Shown piece by piece: positions 8,782 through 18,350 of a DNA stretch of 49,942 bases (positions within the stretch are counted from its first letter, which is position 1; each line of letters opens with the position of its first letter). The notes beneath the pieces were generated by a model that was not told the DNA's origin, ran no database searches, and saw nothing but the letters and a program-made list of their open reading frames with translations. This stretch comes from an uncultured Porphyromonadaceae bacterium (GTDB taxonomy: Bacteria > Bacteroidota > Bacteroidia > Bacteroidales > Muribaculaceae). The stretch spans positions 1-49,942 of the forward strand of contig CALDIF010000090.1 in NCBI GenBank assembly GCA_937901905.1. The letters run 5' to 3'. A program made the translations under genes and the position numbers.

Positions 8782-9765
8782 TTAATACAGGTGTCTTGCG
8801 ACAGTCGCATTGCCGCGTCCGCCACGCGTGGCATGGGCAAACAACCACCGTGTCACACGCGACACCCACCACCGCCAACACAGGTTGTTATCGTAGGTAT
8901 CGCGCAGGGCGGCGTAAGAACGGGCACACAACGGCTTGGCGAGATCGCTGCGTCCCTCCAACTCGTACTGTGCCGCCAACATCATGCGCTTGAATTCAAG
9001 CAAACGCACCAGGCGCACACGTTGCTCGGGTTGCAGGTGCTCGTCAAGCATCACATTCAGGCGGGCGATGTCGATAACATGTTCCCACTGCCCGTGTTTG
9101 CTGTAGAAGTTCGTCCCGGTGACGCTTGCCGCGCCGCTGTCATGCACGGTGACACGGTTTTTCTTCAAGTAAACCACACGCGGCTGCAACAGCAACAAGC
9201 GTATACCCAGTTCCCAATCGTTCCACACCGGCACGCCGATGTTCCAACCGTCGGTACGCTCGAAGAACTCACGTCGCACCGCATATCGCTGGGTTGCCAG
9301 TTGCGAGTTGAGTATCTGGTAAGGCAAGAGAGCCTCGGCTGTCGGGGGTGTGTGAAACGGCAACGATGACGTTGAGCCGTCGCGTTGACGCAGTGTCGCG
9401 CGAGTGGACACGATGTCGGGTCGAAACTCGCTATCGTTGATAACCGTGGCATAGTCCTCGACAAGTCGCTTGTGCATCACGTCATCGCTGTCGAAGAACA
9501 ACACCCAATCGCCCGTGGCAAGTTCGAAACCGCGATTGCGCGGTGCTCCCGCCGTGTGGTGGGGCGCACTCGTTACCACGATGTCCATGTCGTCGGCACG
9601 ATGTTCGCTCGCCCACCGGTCGAGCACGGCACGCGTACCGTCGGTGCTGTCGTTATCCGCGAGCACCACTTGCAGGGGACGGAAAGTCTGCGCCGCAACA
9701 CTGTCAAGCGTACGCTTGACAATCTCGGCACGATTATAAACGGGTATGACTACAGTGAACAGCAT
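8782..9765 (-). CDS. Glycosyltransferase family 2
   Basis: 327 residues. The GT-A fold begins at residue 1 (MLFTVVIPVYNRAEIVKRTLDS), with nucleotide-sugar and metal-binding motifs ADNDSTDGT and FFDSDD (the DxD-type motif near residue 93). It should move a sugar from a nucleotide donor onto a glycan or lipid acceptor at the cytoplasmic membrane; acceptor and sugar cannot be read from sequence. It lies 5 bp downstream of nnr on the same strand, so they may share a transcript without a common function. Confidence 0.85.
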   Translation of the reverse strand: MLFTVVIPVYNRAEIVKRTLDSVAAQTFRPLQVVLADNDSTDGTRAVLDRWASEHRADDMDIVVTSAPHHTAGAPRNRGFELATGDWVLFFDSDDVMHKRLVEDYATVINDSEFRPDIVSTRATLRQRDGSTSSLPFHTPPTAEALLPYQILNSQLATQRYAVRREFFERTDGWNIGVPVWNDWELGIRLLLLQPRVVYLKKNRVTVHDSGAASVTGTNFYSKHGQWEHVIDIARLNVMLDEHLQPEQRVRLVRLLEFKRMMLAAQYELEGRSDLAKPLCARSYAALRDTYDNNLCWRWWVSRVTRWLFAHATRGGRGNATVARHLY

Positions 9766-9770
9766 CGCCG

Positions 9771-11285
9771 TTAACGTTGCAGCGATTTTATTGCCCGTCC
9801 GATGTTATCGGCAATGTCACTCGCCGTCAAACCGTGTTGACCGTGTTCCTCGGCGGCAATATCGCCGGCAAGTCCGTGAATGTAAACGGCAAGCACCACG
9901 GCAGTGTCGGGTGCATAACCCTGGGCAAGGAACCCGGCAATAACACCGGTCAGCACATCACCGCTGCCGGCGGTCGCCATGCCCGGGTTTCCGCTGCCGT
10001 TGACGTACACCTTACCGCCCGGACGCACCACCATGGTGTTATAGCCCTTGAGCACAATAGTCACGTCGTAACGATGAGCCACTTCAATAGCCTTTTTGAG
10101 GCGATCCTCGTGAGTGACACTGTGCCCGAACAAACGGTCAAACTCGTTATTGCTGGGTGTGAGAATTGAACCCTTGGGAATACACTTGAGCAACTGCGGT
10201 CGCTTGGCAACGCAGTTGAGCGCGTCGGCATCAAGCACAAGACGGTGGTGACAACGCTTGATAAACTGCTCTAAAGCATCGAGCGTGTGTATCGTGGTGT
10301 TAAGCCCGGGACCGATAGCAATCGCATTATACTTACGCTTGAGTTCAATCGACGTGCACACCAATTTGTCGTTATCCGGCTCGACCAGAGCCTCGGGCAC
10401 CGAAGTTTGCAATATCTCGTAGCCGCACAATGGCGCGTGAACCATCACCAAGCCGGCACCGGCACGCATGGCACCACGGGCGGCAAGGACAGCCGCACCC
10501 ATCATGCCGTAACTGCCGGCGACCAAATAGGCCACGCCGTAGTCGTACTTACCCGTGAACGGGTCACGCAACTCGAAGTGACGCGCTGCATCGCGACGTT
10601 CGATAACAAAGAAGTCGCTCGTCTGCTCGGCCATCGCCTCTTTGCTCAACTCGAGATCCAACACAACGACCTCGCCGATTAATTCGGCATTCTCGGCAAA
10701 CATGAAAGCCAATCGCTTGAACTGGTAGCACAACGTGAGGTTGGCATGCACGATGTGGCGATGCTCGTTGCCCATGTTCCACTCGCCGAACAGTCCACTG
10801 GGAACATCAAGCGAGACAACAAAAGCCTTGCTGTCATTAATCAACTGCACCAACGCTTTGTATCCGCCGGCGAGGGGGGCTGTAAGTCCCGAACCGAACA
10901 AGCCGTCGATGACAACATCGTCGGCAGTGAGTTCGGGGGGCATGAAAGTTTTTTCGATTTCAATAAACGTAGCGCCCTCGTACTGCAACAGACGCTCGCG
11001 ATTGACCGAACACGGCGCGCTCAAGTGGGTATTGCGAGTGTTGAACAGGTAGGTAATGGGGCGATAACCCTGGTCGAGCAACAGGCGCGACACGGCGAGC
11101 GCGTCGGCACCGTTATTGCCGGGACCGGCAAAAACATATATTGACTTGGAGGGACGCCAACGTGCCATCACCTCGCTTGCCGCAGCCGATGCCTCGCGTT
11201 CGACGAGATCGAGCGTACTGATGCCCTCTGCCTCGATTGACTTTTCACCGATGCGACGAATTGATTCGGTTGTATATAGTTTCAT
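9771..11285 (-). CDS. nnr: Bifunctional NAD(P)H-hydrate epimerase / ADP-dependent dehydratase
   Basis: 504 residues with the usual two-domain layout of bacterial Nnr. The N-terminal YjeF_N epimerase half (about 1-210) has FAGPGNNGADALAVSRLL; the canonical motif is NNGGDG, so Ala replaces Gly here. The C-terminal ribokinase-like dehydratase half (about 225-504) has the signature NPGMATAGSGDVLTGVIAG, with the catalytic Asp in GSGD. The enzyme repairs hydrated NADH and NADPH in the cytoplasm. On the minus strand a TAACTTTG just upstream of the gene resembles the Bacteroidetes -7 element, without a clear -33 partner. Confidence 0.93.
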   Translation of the reverse strand: MKLYTTESIRRIGEKSIEAEGISTLDLVEREASAAASEVMARWRPSKSIYVFAGPGNNGADALAVSRLLLDQGYRPITYLFNTRNTHLSAPCSVNRERLLQYEGATFIEIEKTFMPPELTADDVVIDGLFGSGLTAPLAGGYKALVQLINDSKAFVVSLDVPSGLFGEWNMGNEHRHIVHANLTLCYQFKRLAFMFAENAELIGEVVVLDLELSKEAMAEQTSDFFVIERRDAARHFELRDPFTGKYDYGVAYLVAGSYGMMGAAVLAARGAMRAGAGLVMVHAPLCGYEILQTSVPEALVEPDNDKLVCTSIELKRKYNAIAIGPGLNTTIHTLDALEQFIKRCHHRLVLDADALNCVAKRPQLLKCIPKGSILTPSNNEFDRLFGHSVTHEDRLKKAIEVAHRYDVTIVLKGYNTMVVRPGGKVYVNGSGNPGMATAGSGDVLTGVIAGFLAQGYAPDTAVVLAVYIHGLAGDIAAEEHGQHGLTASDIADNIGRAIKSLQR

Positions 11286-11395
11286 TTATTCGAATTGAGT
11301 TTGTTCTACAAAAGTTTACAAAGTTAATGCATTTTATCGTGATAACGAAAGCAAAACCGAAAAAAGAAAAAAAATAATTTTTTAGGCTTAATAAA

Positions 11396-11426
11396 TTTGA
11401 TAGGAGTGGGAAAATTTCTAATTTTG
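11396..11426 (+). promoter_or_regulatory. Bacteroidetes-type promoter for hpt
   Basis: TTTG at 11396-11399 and TAATTTTG (TAnnTTTG) at 11419-11426, separated by 19 bp. This matches the known -33/-7 consensus of the Bacteroidetes primary sigma factor. The ATG of hpt is 20 bp downstream of the -7 element. Confidence 0.75.
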
Positions 11427-11445
11427 CGCTTTATTTCCAACAACT

Positions 11446-11994
11446 ATGGCAGACGTAACATTCAACGGACTCACATTCGAGCCGTATATCACAAAAGAGG
11501 AAATCCTGCAACAAATCAAGCGCGTAGCAGGGGAGATAAAGCGTGACCTCGCCGGCGAGACCAACCCGTTATTCTTGTGTGTACTCACCGGAGCGTTCAT
11601 GTTCGCGGCAGACCTTTACCGCGAGTGTGACATCTACGACAGCGAGATTGCTTTCATTCGCTTCAAGAGTTACGAGGGCATGCAGAGTTCGGGTACGATA
11701 CGCGAAGTGATGGGTCTTGACGAGGACATCAAGGATCGCACTGTTATCATCATCGAAGACATCGTTGACACCGGCGTGACAGCCGACCGCCTGCGCAAAC
11801 GGCTTGAGGAGATGGGACCCAAGCAGGTGAAAATGGCGACCTTGCTGTTCAAGCCCGACAGCATCAAGCAAGGCAAGACTCCGGAATACGTTTGTTTCTC
11901 TATACCGTCGCGTTTCATCTTGGGCTACGGACTCGACCTTGACGGTCTCGCCCGCAATTTGCCCGAAATCTACGTGCTCAAGGAGCAGCAATAA
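11446..11994 (+). CDS. hpt: Hypoxanthine phosphoribosyltransferase
   Basis: 182 residues. A purine-salvage enzyme that joins hypoxanthine (and often guanine) to PRPP. The PRPP-binding loop is VIIIEDIVDTGVTADRL (about residues 100-116); FIRFKSYEGM and the C-terminal FILGYGLDLDGLARNLPEIY are typical HPRT sequence. A good TTTG/TAnnTTTG promoter lies directly upstream. The adenylate kinase gene follows 55 bp later on the same strand, giving a small purine-nucleotide operon. Confidence 0.94.
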   Translation: MADVTFNGLTFEPYITKEEILQQIKRVAGEIKRDLAGETNPLFLCVLTGAFMFAADLYRECDIYDSEIAFIRFKSYEGMQSSGTIREVMGLDEDIKDRTVIIIEDIVDTGVTADRLRKRLEEMGPKQVKMATLLFKPDSIKQGKTPEYVCFSIPSRFILGYGLDLDGLARNLPEIYVLKEQQ

Positions 11995-12049
11995 CACGCT
12001 CTCCATTAACTCACCATTACGACTATACCATTAAACCGAATATTGAAAA

Positions 12050-12637
12050 ATGTTAAACATCGTTATCTTCGGCGCTCCGGGCTCGGGCAAGGGCACACAG
12101 AGCGACAAGTTGATTGAACACTACGGGTTGTTTCATATCAGCACGGGTGATGTGTTGCGCGACCACATTCGTCGTGGCACGGCACTTGGGGCAACTGCCA
12201 AACAATACATCGACGCGGGGCGTCTCATTCCCGACGAGTTGATGATAGATATTCTCGCCGATGTGCTTGACGACAACCGCGAGGCTACGGCAGCCGGTGT
12301 CATTTTCGACGGCTTTCCTCGCACGATAGCCCAAGCCGGGGCTTTGGAGAACATGCTCGCCGACCGCGGAACCGCCCTATCGACTGTCATAGGACTCGAA
12401 GTGGCAGAGGAAGAACTCATCGAGCGCATCTTAAATCGCGGACGCCTCACCGGACGCAGCGACGACACGCTCGAAACGGCTCGCAAGCGACTTGACGTTT
12501 ATCACAATCAAACATCACCGCTGCGAAACTATTACAAGGAGCGCGGGTTGTACCATGCCGTGCAAGGCTCGGGGGGCATCGATGCCGTTGCCGAGCGCAT
12601 CAGCCGTCACCTTGACGCAATCACTGCCGATGCTTGA
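12050..12637 (+). CDS. adk: Adenylate kinase
   Basis: 195 residues. It interconverts ATP + AMP and 2 ADP in the cytoplasm. The P-loop GAPGSGKGTQS is at 8-18, the AMP-binding segment HISTGDVLRDHIRRGT follows, and FDGFPRT is conserved. The lid is the short, zinc-free form (GRLTGRSDDTLETARKRL), as in other Bacteroidetes. It follows hpt; its last codons overlap the start of the next gene. Confidence 0.96.
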   Translation: MLNIVIFGAPGSGKGTQSDKLIEHYGLFHISTGDVLRDHIRRGTALGATAKQYIDAGRLIPDELMIDILADVLDDNREATAAGVIFDGFPRTIAQAGALENMLADRGTALSTVIGLEVAEEELIERILNRGRLTGRSDDTLETARKRLDVYHNQTSPLRNYYKERGLYHAVQGSGGIDAVAERISRHLDAITADA

Positions 12638-13778
12638 CGCGGCAGAACAAATACATGTAAACGACCGGCGCAAACAACCGGTCGTTTACATTTTCAATCC
12701 CGACAACGACCTCGCGCTCGCACACGAGGCGATGATGTCACGTCGGGGGCTGCCGCGTGCCGTGTACACCCCAAAACCGCGAGCCGAACAGTTGGCGCGG
12801 TCGCTCGCGCTGCTACCGGCATGGTATGCCGCCCCCGACAGTAGCGTGCTGGCTCCCGTCGGCAGTGATGTCGAAGGGTTGCAACAGTGGCTAAACCGAC
12901 ACCTTGACGGCATCACGGTGACAGACCGCGTGCCACGCGAACCCGCCACGCTGCGACCGTGGGGGTGGAGCAACACTTTGATTTCAAAATTATTATCGCA
13001 AGGCGCATCGCCGTTGAGCATACCGAGCAACACTCAACGATTGGCCCAACTGAGTAGCCGGCAACTCACCATGACCGTACACGAACGGCTCGCCGCCGCT
13101 CTCGGTCACACATTATGTCCCATGCCCACAGTATTGTCAAGCCTTGATGAGGTGAAACATTTTATCACGTCACATCAATCGGGCTGCTATTTCAAGAAAC
13201 TGTGGAGCGGGAGCGGACGGGGTATTTACCACACGCGCGAGGCGAGCGCGACACGCGAGTTGCTGCAATGGACAGGTGGCGAGATTGCGCGTTGCGGAGC
13301 CGTGATGGGCGAGCCGACATTCGAACGCATCATGGATATGGCGGTGGAATTTGAATGTCGCGACGGCAAAGTCACTATTGCCGGCTATTCAATATTCCAC
13401 GTCGACAGTCACGACCGGTGGCAAGGAAACATTGTTGACAAGAAAGATAATTTACACGAAAGAATTACTACCCGATACGGCGACTTCGACAAGGTTGTCG
13501 CGGCATTAAGCGGCATTATTGCCGATATTGTTCCGGTTGATTACAACGGGCATTTGGGCGTTGACATGCTGCTGTTTCGCGAGGGCGAGAACATCGGCAT
13601 CGACCCCTGTGTCGAGGTGAACATGAGATGCACCATGGGGCTTGTCGCCGCGATGTTGGGCGAGCGATGTAACCTGCACGGCAGGTTACATATCGTGCCA
13701 CGCGAGGAAATAACCGCGAGCGACACGGCAGTCACGCCACCCGACAATCACTTTGTTGCCGTTGTGTCACCGTTGTAG
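12630..13778 (+). CDS. ATP-grasp-like protein of unknown function
   Basis: About 382 residues from the ATG at 12630, which overlaps the adk stop by 8 bp; the reading frame is open further upstream but only within adk. A conserved N-terminal block (VVYIFNPDNDLALA), a central CYFKKLWSGSGRGIYHT that resembles the glycine-rich ATP loop, and a C-terminal EVNMRCTMGLVAAML preceded by NGHLGVDMLLF resemble the ATP-grasp fold, where the Glu and Asn of EVN would bind magnesium. The fold is an inference from these motifs. Carboxylate-amine ligase activity would be the family expectation, but no substrate can be named. Coupling to adk suggests co-expression only. Confidence 0.6.
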   Translation: MLDAAEQIHVNDRRKQPVVYIFNPDNDLALAHEAMMSRRGLPRAVYTPKPRAEQLARSLALLPAWYAAPDSSVLAPVGSDVEGLQQWLNRHLDGITVTDRVPREPATLRPWGWSNTLISKLLSQGASPLSIPSNTQRLAQLSSRQLTMTVHERLAAALGHTLCPMPTVLSSLDEVKHFITSHQSGCYFKKLWSGSGRGIYHTREASATRELLQWTGGEIARCGAVMGEPTFERIMDMAVEFECRDGKVTIAGYSIFHVDSHDRWQGNIVDKKDNLHERITTRYGDFDKVVAALSGIIADIVPVDYNGHLGVDMLLFREGENIGIDPCVEVNMRCTMGLVAAMLGERCNLHGRLHIVPREEITASDTAVTPPDNHFVAVVSPL

Positions 13779-13795
13779 CCTCAATGCGGGACAAA

Positions 13796-13827
13796 TTTGC
13801 GTGAGCGAGTCAGATTTCTTATCTTTG
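13796..13827 (+). promoter_or_regulatory. Promoter immediately before dsbD
   Basis: TTTG at 13796-13799 and TATCTTTG at 13820-13827 with a 20-bp spacer fit the Bacteroidetes consensus. The ATG is only 4 bp past the -7 element, so transcription should begin at or very near the start codon, giving a leaderless or nearly leaderless mRNA. Confidence 0.7.
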
Positions 13828-13831
13828 CAAC

Positions 13832-15790
13832 ATGAAAACAAGGCTGATTATCATTTTGCTCACCGCAATAGCGTGGGCAGGAACATGGGCTCAGATGGCA
13901 GATCCCGTCCACTGGACTATGCGCACCGCCACAACGGACACCGAGGTTGAAGTGACGCTCACCGCCGTTATCGACAAGGATTGGCACATGTATGCCACCG
14001 ACTTGCCTGCAGGCGGACCGCGTGCAATGGAGATAACGTGGGACACGACGGGGGCAAGCCCCAAGGGTTCACCTATTGTCTCCCCCACCCCACACACCGA
14101 GCACGACAACACATTCGACATGGACCTCGCCTGGTGGGAAAGCAAGATGACATGGAAACAACGCTTCACCGCCACCGGCAAGTACAGCATCAAGGCAAGC
14201 ATCAATTATCAGGCTTGTAACGGTGTCAGTAACATGTGTGCCGCCCCCGCCACATTCACCGACGTCGCGACCGGCACCGTTGCCGCGCCAGTGACGGCGA
14301 TGCCCGTCGACACTGCCATAATTGCCGACGCGACGATCAACGGTGACACCCTATCCGAAACCGGAACAGAGGCGACACTTGCCGACACATGGTCGCCCAT
14401 AGCGACGGGAGCGACAACAAGTGATACCGCATCATCGTTGTGGTGGTTGTTTTGGACTTGCTTCGGCGGAGGACTGCTCGCGCTGCTCACGCCCTGTGTG
14501 TGGCCCATCATACCACTCACTGTGAGCATGTACCTCAAGCAATCGGGTAGCCGTCGGGCTGCGATAATCGGAGCCTTGAGTTATGGTGTGTCTATCGTTG
14601 TGATATACGTCACGCTCGGCTTGGTTGTGACTGCGGCATTCGGTGCCGACGCACTCAACGCCATCGCGACGAGTGCCGTTTGTAACGTGTTTTTCTTCTT
14701 GCTGTTGGTGGTGTTTGCTATCTCGTTCTTCGGAGCATTCGAGATTACACTACCCTCCTCGTGGAGCACCCGTCTTGACAAAGCAGCCGGAGGCACGACA
14801 GGACTACTGAGCAGTTTCTTGATGGCTTTCACGCTTGTAATTGTGTCTTTCTCCTGCACGGGACCTATTATCGGCACGCTGTTGGTGACAGCGGCGACCG
14901 GCGGCAATCGCCTTGCACCGGCAATAGGAATGCTGGGCTTCTCGCTCGCGCTCGCCCTGCCGTTCACGTTGTTTGCGTTATTCCCCTCGTGGCTGAAACA
15001 GTTGCCGCGCTCGGGGGGCTGGATGCAGACCGTAAGAATCACGCTCGGCTTCCTCGAGTTGGCATTCTCGCTCAAGTTCCTGAGCGTTGCCGACCTTGCC
15101 TACGGCTGGCACATCCTCGACCGCGAGGTGTTTATCGCCCTATGGATTGCGATATTCCTGATGTTGGGACTGTATCTGCTCGGGGTCTACCACTTTGAGA
15201 GCGAGGGCGACGGTCCGTGGAGCGGTATAGGGGTCACTCGCGCCATCGCCGGCATGGCATCGATAGCATTCGCGGCGTGGCTACTGCCGGGACTGTGGGG
15301 CGCACCGCTGCGCGGTGCGAGTGCTTTCGTCCCACCGTTGTACACTCAGGACTTTGTGCTTGCCGGTCAAGACACCCGGGAGAGCGTAATCAACGACTAC
15401 GACCGTGCATTGGAGTTGTCGCGAGCCACGGGCAAACCGGTATTTATCGACTTCACCGGATACGGGTGTGTCAACTGTCGCAAGATGGAAGGTGCGGTAC
15501 TCGAACGCGAGCCCGTCAAATCTATTCTCGAGCGCGACTTCATTACCGCTCGCCTTGTCGTTGACGACCGAAGCCCACTCAATGAGCCACGGCATGTGAT
15601 TGAGGGTGGAGACACATTAACCCTCACCACGGCGGGTGCCTTGTGGAGTTACTTGCAACGCAGCAAATTCGGTGCAAATTCACAGCCCTACTACATTGTT
15701 GTGGACAGCGAGGGCAAGGTATTGAGCGGACCGCGTTTCTACGACGAGAACATCGACGCATTCGTTGATTTTTTGAACATCAGGAAATGA
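13832..15790 (+). CDS. dsbD: Thiol:disulfide interchange protein DsbD
   Basis: 652 residues. It carries electrons from cytoplasmic thioredoxin across the inner membrane to periplasmic thiol proteins. The order of parts is: signal peptide (1-20); N-terminal periplasmic domain with the Cys pair in ACNGVSNMC; a multi-spanning CcdA-like membrane region (about 205-500) with the two redox cysteines in TPCVWPIIP and SFSCTGP; and a C-terminal thioredoxin-like domain with active site GCVNC near residue 547. The DUF4421 gene overlaps its stop by 4 bp. Confidence 0.93.
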   Translation: MKTRLIIILLTAIAWAGTWAQMADPVHWTMRTATTDTEVEVTLTAVIDKDWHMYATDLPAGGPRAMEITWDTTGASPKGSPIVSPTPHTEHDNTFDMDLAWWESKMTWKQRFTATGKYSIKASINYQACNGVSNMCAAPATFTDVATGTVAAPVTAMPVDTAIIADATINGDTLSETGTEATLADTWSPIATGATTSDTASSLWWLFWTCFGGGLLALLTPCVWPIIPLTVSMYLKQSGSRRAAIIGALSYGVSIVVIYVTLGLVVTAAFGADALNAIATSAVCNVFFFLLLVVFAISFFGAFEITLPSSWSTRLDKAAGGTTGLLSSFLMAFTLVIVSFSCTGPIIGTLLVTAATGGNRLAPAIGMLGFSLALALPFTLFALFPSWLKQLPRSGGWMQTVRITLGFLELAFSLKFLSVADLAYGWHILDREVFIALWIAIFLMLGLYLLGVYHFESEGDGPWSGIGVTRAIAGMASIAFAAWLLPGLWGAPLRGASAFVPPLYTQDFVLAGQDTRESVINDYDRALELSRATGKPVFIDFTGYGCVNCRKMEGAVLEREPVKSILERDFITARLVVDDRSPLNEPRHVIEGGDTLTLTTAGALWSYLQRSKFGANSQPYYIVVDSEGKVLSGPRFYDENIDAFVDFLNIRK

Positions 15791-17067
15791 GACTTTGTCT
15801 ATCGGTTTTCATCTTGTTACTGACGTTGCCGCTTTTCGCCACGACACACGGTTACGGCGAGAGTGACAACAGCAATGGTGCAGACACCGTGGCGAGTGTT
15901 GACACCGTGGCGAGTGCCGACACCGTGGCGAGTGCCGACACCGTGGCGAGTGTTGACACCGTGGCGAGTGCCGGCACCACCAGGCATCGCAACCGCATTG
16001 AGAGATGGCGCGATGACATCAGAGAGCGCATTCACAACAAGATAAACGAGCCCTACGACACAACACGCGATAACCGATATTGGTTCAGGTCGATGAAGCA
16101 CGGCATAGTAAACTTCGACGACGAGAGCATGGGGTATCCTCGTTTCCTCAAGTGGAGTTGGAGGGTTTACAAGTGGGGTGACCGCGCGTTCAACTCCTAC
16201 GACACAACCTACGTGGTGTCAACGGGGAAAAACTGGAAGTTCACCATCAAAAATAAGAACTGGATTGACCATTTCCTCGGCAAGAACGAGTTGGGCAGGA
16301 TGTCGTTCACGAGTGGTGCCGCAAGCAACATCGGTGCGTACTTGTCGTTCATGGCTGTGTCGGTGGGCTATTCGCTCGATGTGGATCGCATCTTCGAAAC
16401 CAAAGGCACCAGCGAGTTGCTGGAGTTTTCCTTCACCTGCGCGCGCTTCACCGCCGAGGCATATAAATTGACCAATACCGGCAAGATGCGCACACAAATC
16501 AAGTTGGCGAGCGAGAACGATTGGCGCGAAGGCGACAAGTTGAACGCATTGCAGCGCAGGTCATGGGGATTGAGTGCCTACTACTTCTTTAACTGCCACA
16601 AGTATGCCCGCGCTGCCGCTTACTGCTACTCCAAGTATCAACGGCGCAGTGCCGGCTCGGCTTTGGTCGGTTTCTCCATCACGGGGTATAAATTCACCAT
16701 CAATCCCGACGATTTAACCGAAACGCAAGTCGCCACTTTAGCGACCCTGCAATTCAATCAAGTGAGATATACCGATTACTGCTTTAGTGGTGGCTACGCA
16801 CACAACATCGTGTTACACCCCCGATGGTTGCTGAACTTGACTGGGGCTGCCGGTGTCGGTGTCAAACACATCTTCAGCGAGGAGACCACCCCGTCAAGCA
16901 ACAAGTTTGCTGCTACCCTGCGAGGACGTTTGGCACTCACCTACAATCACAAAAAATATTTTGCCGGGCTGCAAGCCTACGGGAACATCGGTTTGTTCCT
17001 GGCGGGCGAAAGACGCTTTTCTTACACCATTGCCGATATTACCACAGTGTTCGGCATAAGGTTTTAA
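15787..17067 (+). CDS. DUF4421 family protein
   Basis: 426 residues with a signal peptide (MRLCLSVFILLLTLPLFA), overlapping the dsbD stop by 4 bp. Residues about 33-62 are five hexapeptide repeats of the type DTVASV/A, a flexible linker encoded by a tandem DNA repeat. The rest (from about residue 100) matches what I recall of DUF4421, a Bacteroidetes envelope family: GAASNIGAYLSFMAVSVGYSLDV is characteristic, and the alternating hydrophobic strands ending in ITTVFGIRF suggest an outer-membrane beta-barrel. Molecular function is unknown. DsbD could assist folding, but the protein shows few cysteines, so the pairing may only reflect co-transcription. Confidence 0.75.
   Translation: MRLCLSVFILLLTLPLFATTHGYGESDNSNGADTVASVDTVASADTVASADTVASVDTVASAGTTRHRNRIERWRDDIRERIHNKINEPYDTTRDNRYWFRSMKHGIVNFDDESMGYPRFLKWSWRVYKWGDRAFNSYDTTYVVSTGKNWKFTIKNKNWIDHFLGKNELGRMSFTSGAASNIGAYLSFMAVSVGYSLDVDRIFETKGTSELLEFSFTCARFTAEAYKLTNTGKMRTQIKLASENDWREGDKLNALQRRSWGLSAYYFFNCHKYARAAAYCYSKYQRRSAGSALVGFSITGYKFTINPDDLTETQVATLATLQFNQVRYTDYCFSGGYAHNIVLHPRWLLNLTGAAGVGVKHIFSEETTPSSNKFAATLRGRLALTYNHKKYFAGLQAYGNIGLFLAGERRFSYTIADITTVFGIRF
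15883..15972 (+). repeat. Five tandem 18-bp units in the DUF4421 gene
   Basis: Five in-frame copies of GACACCGTGGCGAGTGYY, where the last two bases are TT or CC (order TT, CC, CC, TT, CC). They encode DTVASV or DTVASA. The units are otherwise identical, which suggests recent expansion by slippage and copy-number variation among strains that keeps the frame. Confidence 0.9.
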
Positions 17068-17109
17068 AGTCTTTTTCCTCTCGCGTAATTCTCGCACGTC
17101 TATTTGCGT

Positions 17110-18327
17110 CTATTCGCCCGTGAGTATAGAATGCGCCGAGTATATCGCCATCAAGCGGCGATAATGGTTTTCAATGCCAAACTTTGCCAAAGCTGCGGTC
17201 GAAATACTCGCGTTGTCCCAATCGCGCGCCATAGCACCCGATAACGCTTCACTCAACGATTTCACATCACCGGCAGTGAATGTAACACCCGACGTAACAT
17301 CAATCAGTTCGGGTATGCCTCCGATGTGCGCACCCACCACCGGAGTACCGGCGCACAATGCCTCGATGACGCTGAGCGGATTGTTCTCATACCATACCGA
17401 TGGAATGACCATACATCGCGCCGACATAACGTGCTTCACCGCTTCGACCGGTGTGCACTGTCCCGAAAATTCAATGTTGCGACACTTGCCGTACCGCTCA
17501 CGATAGGTCTGCTCGAGCGCGCCGCCACCCACTACTTTCAAGTGAATATCGGGCATGCTCTTTACCGCATCGAGCAGCGTGTCGACCCCCTTCTCGTGAG
17601 ACAAACGCCCCACATAGCAGCAATGAGAACCGCGTTGTACACTCGGCTTGCTCTCCTTGATGAGCGATGCTCGTTCCTCATCAATGAAGTTGTGCAACAC
17701 GTACAGTTTATCAGCAGAGAACCCACCCTTGATCATCATCTCACGCATGAAATTACCGGGACAAACGAACGCATCGGTAACAGCCTCGAGCACTCTGCGG
17801 TTCCACCGCAGCGACTCGATGCGTGCCGCGATGCCGGCAACAAGCGAACCTTTCATACAACGCTCTTTCACCACGGCATTGGCATCGGTCAAGCAACGTT
17901 CGCAGGGCACGCCATTGAGTAGCATGGAGTAAGACGGACACACAAGCTTGTAGTCATGTAACGTCCACACGACACGACAACCTCGCTCGTGAGCCAAGCG
18001 AGCCACAACCGGCGACAAGTAACTGTGTATATTGTGCAAGTGCACCACATCGGGAGCGAAGTCGTTGAGCAAGCGCTCACAACACTCCACGACATCGCCG
18101 CGCCCCATCATGCGGTTGAACGCACGCCACATGGCGCTCACACCGCCGCCGAAACTCACTTCGGCAGGGAAATAGCGTTGCCACGACGACTCGATGTTGT
18201 CGGGATACCGCATAGCCATGACAGCCACGTCGTGACCACGGTCGCGGAGCATTTTCTCGGTGCCCGACATCACCACGCAGTCACCTCCACGGGGATAATA
18301 AAATTTATTTACTTGCAGTACACGCAT
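17110..18327 (-). CDS. Glycosyltransferase family 4 (GT-B fold)
   Basis: About 405 residues from the ATG at 18327 (MRVLQVNKFYYPRGGD); a GTG at 18354 is an alternative. The N-terminal acceptor domain starts at the glycine-rich RGGD. The C-terminal donor domain begins near CCYVGRLSHEKGVDTLLDA and carries the EX7E-type motif in YENNPLSVIEALCAGTPVVG. It is expected to be a retaining transferase adding a sugar to a surface polysaccharide or lipid-linked precursor at the inner membrane. It follows recR on the same strand, an unlinked function. Confidence 0.88.
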   Translation of the reverse strand: MRVLQVNKFYYPRGGDCVVMSGTEKMLRDRGHDVAVMAMRYPDNIESSWQRYFPAEVSFGGGVSAMWRAFNRMMGRGDVVECCERLLNDFAPDVVHLHNIHSYLSPVVARLAHERGCRVVWTLHDYKLVCPSYSMLLNGVPCERCLTDANAVVKERCMKGSLVAGIAARIESLRWNRRVLEAVTDAFVCPGNFMREMMIKGGFSADKLYVLHNFIDEERASLIKESKPSVQRGSHCCYVGRLSHEKGVDTLLDAVKSMPDIHLKVVGGGALEQTYRERYGKCRNIEFSGQCTPVEAVKHVMSARCMVIPSVWYENNPLSVIEALCAGTPVVGAHIGGIPELIDVTSGVTFTAGDVKSLSEALSGAMARDWDNASISTAALAKFGIENHYRRLMAIYSAHSILTGE

Positions 18328-18350
18328 CTTGCTGATAATTGCTACATTAT

